Of a stretch of DNA of 6,732 bases, positions 6,515 to 6,732 are shown piece by piece. The notes under the pieces were generated by a model, which did no database searches, had not been told where the DNA came from, and saw only the letters and a program-made list of their open reading frames with translations. How positions within the stretch are numbered: the first letter of the stretch is position 1; each line of letters begins with the position of its first letter. The DNA comes from Bacillota bacterium (lineage in GTDB: Bacteria; Bacillota; Clostridia; Lachnospirales; Lachnospiraceae), in contig JAEYWQ010000315.1 of the NCBI GenBank assembly GCA_023428885.1, positions 1 to 6,732 on the forward strand, in the 5' to 3' direction. Both the position numbers and the translations under genes were made by a program.

Positions 6515-6591
6515 AAACATCCTTTTCAAAATTTAGATTCGCAATTGCCACCAAACACAAATCACTTTCTTAAATACATAGTACAACAAAT

Positions 6592-6619
6592 ATCATAATT
6601 TTACCATTGCAAAATCCAA
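6592..6619 (-). promoter_or_regulatory. Candidate promoter of the lipoprotein gene
   Basis: Read on the minus strand, TTGGAT (6619-6614) and TATGAT (6597-6592) are separated by 16 bases. The -10 box matches sigma-A at 5 of 6 positions but the -35 box only at 3 of 6. That would suit an activator-dependent promoter. Transcription would begin near 6585, leaving a leader of about 80 bases. Confidence 0.4.
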
Positions 6620-6625
6620 TTTGAT

Positions 6626-6650
6626 CCGTTTTTAAACGGTTTGAAACGGT
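6626..6650. repeat. Operator-like repeat cluster upstream of the lipoprotein promoter
   Basis: CCGTTT (6626-6631) and AAACGG (6634-6639) form a perfect inverted repeat separated by TT. AAACGGT at 6634-6640 recurs at 6644-6650, giving an exact 10-base period, so both copies face the same side of the helix. TTTGA and TCAAA flank the block, adding an outer symmetry. It lies directly upstream of the candidate -35 box, where an activator would bind. No regulator gene is seen nearby. Confidence 0.5.
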
Positions 6651-6732
6651 CAAAACACAAGTAAGAGTAATCATATTTATTTTAGGTTAATAACAAAAAA
6701 GTGCTACAACCCTTGAAAACACAAGATTTGTA

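Noticed and set aside
6134..6536. Two plus-strand open frames opposite the lipoprotein gene
   Set aside because: Both lie antisense to a gene with a clear signal peptide, lipobox and ribosome binding site, and neither encodes recognisable motifs.
1..6732. tmRNA, tRNA, rRNA, CRISPR array, insertion sequence
   Set aside because: No tRNA-like acceptor or T-loop pattern, regularly spaced repeats, or transposase/integrase reading frame was seen on either strand.

Overview
This window looks like chromosomal DNA from a low-GC Gram-positive anaerobe, most probably a clostridium of the Lachnospiraceae (Lachnoclostridium phytofermentans-like). That is inferred from the AT-rich codon use, strong AGGAGG-type ribosome binding sites, a family II pyrophosphatase carrying CBS and DRTGG domains, and the rnr-smpB pairing. 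The exact species cannot be settled from the sequence alone.

Layout. Positions 1-4230 hold three tightly spaced plus-strand genes: the 3' part of rnr (RNase R, cut by the left window edge), smpB (tmRNA-binding protein) and a CBS/DRTGG-regulated manganese-type inorganic pyrophosphatase. smpB and the pyrophosphatase are only 12 bases apart. A 75-base gap with a perfect 9-bp inverted repeat leads to tdk (thymidine kinase, 4306-4872), which ends at a strong intrinsic terminator. After a 246-base gap with a candidate promoter comes an HD-domain phosphohydrolase of the YfbR/HDDC2 type (5119-5682). It faces a minus-strand lipoprotein gene of unknown function (5915-6502). Between these two convergent genes lies a run of consecutive hairpins ending in a terminator-like stem. 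The right end (6503-6732) is the upstream region of the lipoprotein gene, with a plausible promoter and an operator-like repeat cluster.

How the genes fit together. RNase R and SmpB both act in trans-translation and non-stop mRNA decay; the tmRNA gene (ssrA) is not in the window. The pyrophosphatase, thymidine kinase and HD phosphohydrolase form a loose nucleotide-metabolism group: pyrophosphate removal, dTMP salvage, and probable dephosphorylation of deoxynucleoside monophosphates. The lipoprotein is a separate, surface-anchored unit.

Most of the window is ordinary housekeeping DNA. I did not find a clear new multi-gene system. The best leads are non-coding: the hairpin cluster at 5744-5851, the palindrome before tdk, and the 10-bp-phased repeats upstream of the lipoprotein promoter. 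Start codons were moved inward from the longest reading frame for three genes (pyrophosphatase, HD protein, lipoprotein) on the basis of Shine-Dalgarno spacing.
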